Assembly: GCF_001570405.1 (NCBI RefSeq) | Contig: NZ_BBYM01000022.1 | Coordinates: 62,001-126,000 of the forward strand | DNA from: Microtetraspora niveoalba | GTDB lineage: Bacteria > Actinomycetota > Actinomycetes > Streptosporangiales > Streptosporangiaceae | Direction: 5' to 3' | DNA length: 64,000 nucleotides | Shown: piece after piece, positions 61,105-64,000 of the stretch | Layout of the letters: each line of letters begins with the position of its first letter | Position numbering within the stretch: the first letter of the stretch is position 1 | Made by a program: the position numbers and the translations under genes | The notes under the pieces: generated by a model | The model's input: the letters and a program-made list of their open reading frames with translations, nothing else | Told to the model about the DNA's origin: nothing | The model's database searches: none

Positions 61105-62292
61105 TCAGGCCATGCGGTGGCGGCCCGGCGAGCCGGAGAGCCGGATGCCCTCGAAGGGCATCGACTCGGGCGGGTTCGCGCGGGCGCGGCGCGCCGACAC
61201 CACGCGGGTGGCGAGCACCGCCGACAGCAGCAGCGCCGCGGTCAGCGCCGTCTCCAGCCCGTTGTTCGACCGCCGCGCCGGGATCGCCGCGCCCTTCATG
61301 TGCGTGGCGAGCCCCGGAACGTACTGCCCCGGCCAGAGCAGCGGGATGCCGACGTCGTCCGGGTCGACCGCGATGTCGATCGGGCGGATCGGCCTGCCCC
61401 CGTCGATCAGGTTCGGCCGGTTCTCCGGCGGGCGGGTGGGTTCGGTCGGCAGGGTGCCGTCCCCGTTCTCACCGCGGACCGCGCCCGCCTCGTTCTCGTC
61501 CGCCGCGCCCTCGCGGGTGGGCTTCGCCGTCCCGCCGGTTCTGTCGCAGCGGTCGTCGCGGGCCGCCGTGAGGCACCCGTCCTCCACCGTCCGCGTCAGC
61601 CCGCCGGTCAGGTCCACCGCGTCCCCCACCGCGCCGCCGACACCGCTCACGACCTCTCCGACGGCGCCGCCGGCACCGCCCACCGCGTCGCCGACGCCTC
61701 CCACGACGCCGCCGAGCCCGCCTCCGGACGCCCCGCCGCCCGCGCCGCCCAGCGTGTCGCCCACGCCCTTCACCGTGCCGCCCAGCGTGTCCGCGACCCC
61801 GCCGACGGTGCCTCCCAGGGTGTCGGTCACACCGCCGACCGTGTCGCCCAGCGTGCCCGTCACCCCTCCCACGGTGTCGCCGAGCGTGCGGGTCACGCCG
61901 CCCACGGTGTTCCCGAGGCCGCCGCCGAGCCCGCCCACCGTGTCGGTCACGCCGCCGACGGTCGTGCTCAGCGTGCCCGTCACGCCGTTCACGGTCTTGC
62001 CGAGGGTGTCGGTAACGCCGTTGACCGTGCCGTTCACCGTCCCGGTCAGTCCGCCGACCGCCGTGTCGACCGCCTTGCCGATCCCTGACGTCGCGCCGCC
62101 GGTCGCCGTGTCCAGCGTGCCCGTCACGCCGTGGACCACGGAGCACAGGCCGTCGGTCACGCCGGACAGGACCCCGCCGCCCGTGCAGTCGGCCGCCTGC
62201 GCGGGCTCGGCCGCCAGCAGTGGGACTCCCACGGTGAGGGCAACCGCCAGCGCCCCCGCAGAGATCGCGGACGTATGACGTCCGATCTCCAT
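61105..62292 (-). CDS. Secreted 11-residue-repeat protein with C-terminal membrane anchor
   Basis: A 395-residue exported protein. Signal peptide about 1-33 ends in AQA. A Cys pair (DCTGGG, DGLCSV) starts the mature chain. About residues 50-225 are imperfect 11-mers of the form TVGGVTDTLGG, some 15 to 18 copies. A second Cys pair (EDGCLTAARDDRCDRTGG) closes the repeat. A polar linker is followed by one membrane span (GLETALTAALLLSAVLATRV) and a basic tail, so it is probably anchored in the membrane with the repeat outside. ATG 62292 after GGGGAG. No homologue recognised. Confidence 0.8.
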   Translation of the reverse strand: MEIGRHTSAISAGALAVALTVGVPLLAAEPAQAADCTGGGVLSGVTDGLCSVVHGVTGTLDTATGGATSGIGKAVDTAVGGLTGTVNGTVNGVTDTLGKTVNGVTGTLSTTVGGVTDTVGGLGGGLGNTVGGVTRTLGDTVGGVTGTLGDTVGGVTDTLGGTVGGVADTLGGTVKGVGDTLGGAGGGASGGGLGGVVGGVGDAVGGAGGAVGEVVSGVGGAVGDAVDLTGGLTRTVEDGCLTAARDDRCDRTGGTAKPTREGAADENEAGAVRGENGDGTLPTEPTRPPENRPNLIDGGRPIRPIDIAVDPDDVGIPLLWPGQYVPGLATHMKGAAIPARRSNNGLETALTAALLLSAVLATRVVSARRARANPPESMPFEGIRLSGSPGRHRMA

Positions 62293-62617
62293 ATGCTCCC
62301 CTTCCCGAAACCAGGACTCGTCGTTCGCCCGCTCGTCGGTCGCGTCCGGGCCGGCCTCCCACCCGGCCGCCGCTGCCCCGCGCGGCGGCTCTGTCCCGGC
62401 GTCGCCGTACCGTGGACGCGGGCCGCATGTGAGCGGGATGGGCGGCATATGTCGGACGCTCCCTACGGCTCCCACTCTTTTCCTAAGCGCCCTGATTTTT
62501 CGCCGAAAGTTGCGATTCGGTATCGACGCGTGATACGCGAGAAGAACTCTCGTTCTTTCGGCCGGTCCCGTCACACGAAGGCGGGCACGCGCGCCGCGCC
62601 GCGATGTGGGGGCCGCG
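62293..62617. other. Intergenic region upstream of the repeat protein
   Basis: No gene in this 325-bp region. It holds two inverted repeats: GTATC-N7-GATAC (62520-62536, centred on ACGCGT) and AAGAAC-TCTC-GTTCTT (62542-62557). The first may be an operator; the second, read on the minus strand, lies about 60 bp after the aldo/keto reductase stop and may be a weak terminator. The stretch 62475-62560 is A/T-richer than its surroundings. Confidence 0.4.
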
Positions 62618-63556
62618 TCAGGAGTCGGAGACGTCGTCCAGGGCCTCGCGGATCTCCCGAGGAAGGGTGAGCGTCTCGGCCTCCAGGACCCCGAGGAGCT
62701 GGGCGTGCGTACGCGCCCCGACCACGGCGGCCGACACGCCCGGCCGGTCCCTGACCCACGAGAGGGCCACCGCGAGCGGCGAGACGCCGAGGCCGTCGGC
62801 CGCCGTCGCCACCGACTCGACGATCCTGCGGCAGCGTTCGTCCAGGTACGGCCGGACGAACTCGGCGAAGTGCGGCGTCGCGGCGCGGGAGTCGGCGGGG
62901 ATGCCCGTCCGGTACTTGCCGGTCAGCACGCCCCGCCCGAGGGGCGACCAGGCGAGGAAACCCGCGCCGACGTGCGCGGCTGCGGGGAGCAGCTCCTGCT
63001 CGGGCTCCCGCGCGAGCAGGGAGTACTCCGCCTGGGCGCACACGATGGGGGCGCGGGAGTCGCCGGAGCGCTGCCACACCGCCGCGGCGGCGAGCTGCCA
63101 CCCGGCGTAGTCGCACACCCCGGCGTACGCGGTGCGTCCCGTGGACACGGCGAGGTCGACGGCGGCGAGCGTCTCCTCGAGGGGGACGTCGGGGTCGAAG
63201 GCGTGGAGCTGCCACAGGTCCACCTCCTCCAGCCCGAGCCGGGTCAGGGAGGCGTCCAGGGCCCGGATGAGGTGCCTGCGTGACGCGTCGCGCCTGCCGC
63301 CGGCCGTCAGCACCGCCTTGGTGGAGATCACCAGCTCGTCGCGCCGGACCACGTCGCGCAGCAGCCGGCCGATCAGCAGCTCGGCGTCGCCGCCGCCGTA
63401 GACGTCGGCCGTGTCGATCAGCGTGCCCCCGGCCTCGACGAACGCGGTGAGCTGCGCGGTCGCCTCCTCGGCCCCGGTGTCGCGGGCCCAGGTCATCGTG
63501 CCGAGCCCCACCCGGGACACCGAGAGACCGCTGCGCCCGACAAGTCGCTGATCCAT
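62618..63556 (-). CDS. Aldo/keto reductase
   Basis: A 312-residue TIM-barrel NADPH oxidoreductase. Tetrad: Asp in LIDTADVYGGG with its Tyr, Lys in VISTKAVL, His in LWQLHAFD. The C-terminal NADPH-binding region is SAAVVGARTHAQL. ATG 63556. It is divergent from uppP with a 44-bp gap. The substrate is not predictable. Confidence 0.92.
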   Translation of the reverse strand: MDQRLVGRSGLSVSRVGLGTMTWARDTGAEEATAQLTAFVEAGGTLIDTADVYGGGDAELLIGRLLRDVVRRDELVISTKAVLTAGGRRDASRRHLIRALDASLTRLGLEEVDLWQLHAFDPDVPLEETLAAVDLAVSTGRTAYAGVCDYAGWQLAAAAVWQRSGDSRAPIVCAQAEYSLLAREPEQELLPAAAHVGAGFLAWSPLGRGVLTGKYRTGIPADSRAATPHFAEFVRPYLDERCRRIVESVATAADGLGVSPLAVALSWVRDRPGVSAAVVGARTHAQLLGVLEAETLTLPREIREALDDVSDS

Positions 63557-63600
63557 TGTGAGGCAAGGTTATCGTGTCGGACCGTTTAGGCTGGCCCATC

Positions 63601-64000
63601 GTGGACTCTCTCCAGGCCATCGTGCTGGGCATCGTGCAGGGGCTGACCGAATTCCTGCCGATCTCCAGCTCCGCGCATCTGCTGATCGTGCCGAAGCTGC
63701 TGGGGTGGTCCGATCCCGGCGCCGCCTTCACCGCGGTGATCCAGCTCGGCACCATGCTGGCGGTGCTGATCTACTTCTGGCGCGACATCGTGCGGATCCT
63801 GTGGACCTGGCTGCGCAGCCTGTGGACCCCCGACCTGCGCGGCCACCTGGACGCCCGGATGGGCTGGTACATCGGCCTCGGGACCGTTCCCATCGGCGTC
63901 GCCGGCCTGCTGTTCAAGGACGCGATCGAGGGTCCCGCGCGCAACCTCTGGCTGAACGCGAGCATGCTCATCGTCTTCGGCCTGCTGCTGCTCGCCGCGG
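63601..64000 (+). CDS. uppP: Undecaprenyl-diphosphatase UppP (BacA), 5' part, truncated by the window edge
   Basis: An open frame of 133 residues without a stop. The start is GTG 63601 and the protein opens with [20 protein letters not shown], followed by ISSSAHLL, the catalytic (E/Q)-rich and SSSxH motif of UppP. Several membrane spans follow. It recycles undecaprenyl pyrophosphate for wall synthesis and confers bacitracin tolerance. TAGGCT (63587-63592) would place the mRNA start at the GTG, so it may be leaderless. Confidence 0.93.
   Translation, partial: MDSLQAIVLGIVQGLTEFLPISSSAHLLIVPKLLGWSDPGAAFTAVIQLGTMLAVLIYFWRDIVRILWTWLRSLWTPDLRGHLDARMGWYIGLGTVPIGVAGLLFKDAIEGPARNLWLNASMLIVFGLLLLAA

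Overview
The window is GC-rich, almost fully coding DNA from a filamentous-type actinobacterium. The evidence is G/C in nearly every third codon position, many GTG starts, 4-bp GTGA/ATGA gene overlaps, an actinobacterial suf operon, an acVLRF1 protein, DUF3099 and DUF6457 proteins, dodecin, and a probable 6C RNA. Gene content fits the Streptosporangiales (inference, not proven). No tRNA, rRNA, IS element, phage gene or CRISPR array was found.

Region 1 (1-11.7 kb) is a compact hydroxyproline catabolism and uptake island. It holds subunits of a probable D-hydroxyproline dehydrogenase (2Fe-2S protein plus FAD/BFD subunit), a DHDPS-family deaminase, a two-cysteine hydroxyproline 2-epimerase, a complete Liv-type ABC transporter, a second proline-racemase-family enzyme, an ornithine cyclodeaminase/mu-crystallin-family reductase and a GntR/FCD regulator. 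Together they would import 4- and 3-hydroxyproline and convert them to 2-oxoglutarate semialdehyde and proline. Most genes overlap, so the island looks like two or three translationally coupled operons.

Region 2 (11.7-21.5 kb) has an EamA exporter, an ABC-2 transporter facing away from sufR, and then the suf operon sufR-B-D-(Rieske)-C-S-U-T. Its upstream region carries an IdeR-like iron box and a sequence matching the SufR operator described in mycobacteria.

Region 3 (21.5-35.5 kb) has a DEAD-box helicase with a long leader and a repeat-rich RG/RD tail, a 46-bp tandem repeat, an acetyl esterase, hisE-hisG, a methyltransferase, a Ser/Thr kinase, a degenerate EAL-CBS protein, acVLRF1, an ABC-F ATPase with a TTA codon, a small HTH protein and an enoyl-CoA hydratase. 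The order ABC-2 transporter / suf / ABC-F / small HTH / EchA ... fabG-inhA recalls the M. tuberculosis Rv1457c-Rv1484 segment (from memory), so this is probably an old actinobacterial backbone with insertions.

Region 4 (35.5-55.2 kb) has an ABC exporter, sulfotransferase, LD-carboxypeptidase, a hypothetical gene, yczE-GH15 divergent from a MocR regulator with a clear inverted repeat between them, a TRIC channel, a POT transporter, an acyl-CoA ligase, two paralogous secreted two-domain proteins, a type III PKS with an ICMT-like methyltransferase, a double GNAT, and moaA-mobA-DUF6457.

Region 5 (55.2-64 kb) has a minus-strand 6C-type small RNA with its own terminator and promoter, DUF3099, dodecin, pmbA/tldD, fabG-inhA, a secreted 11-residue-repeat protein, an aldo/keto reductase and the 5' part of uppP.
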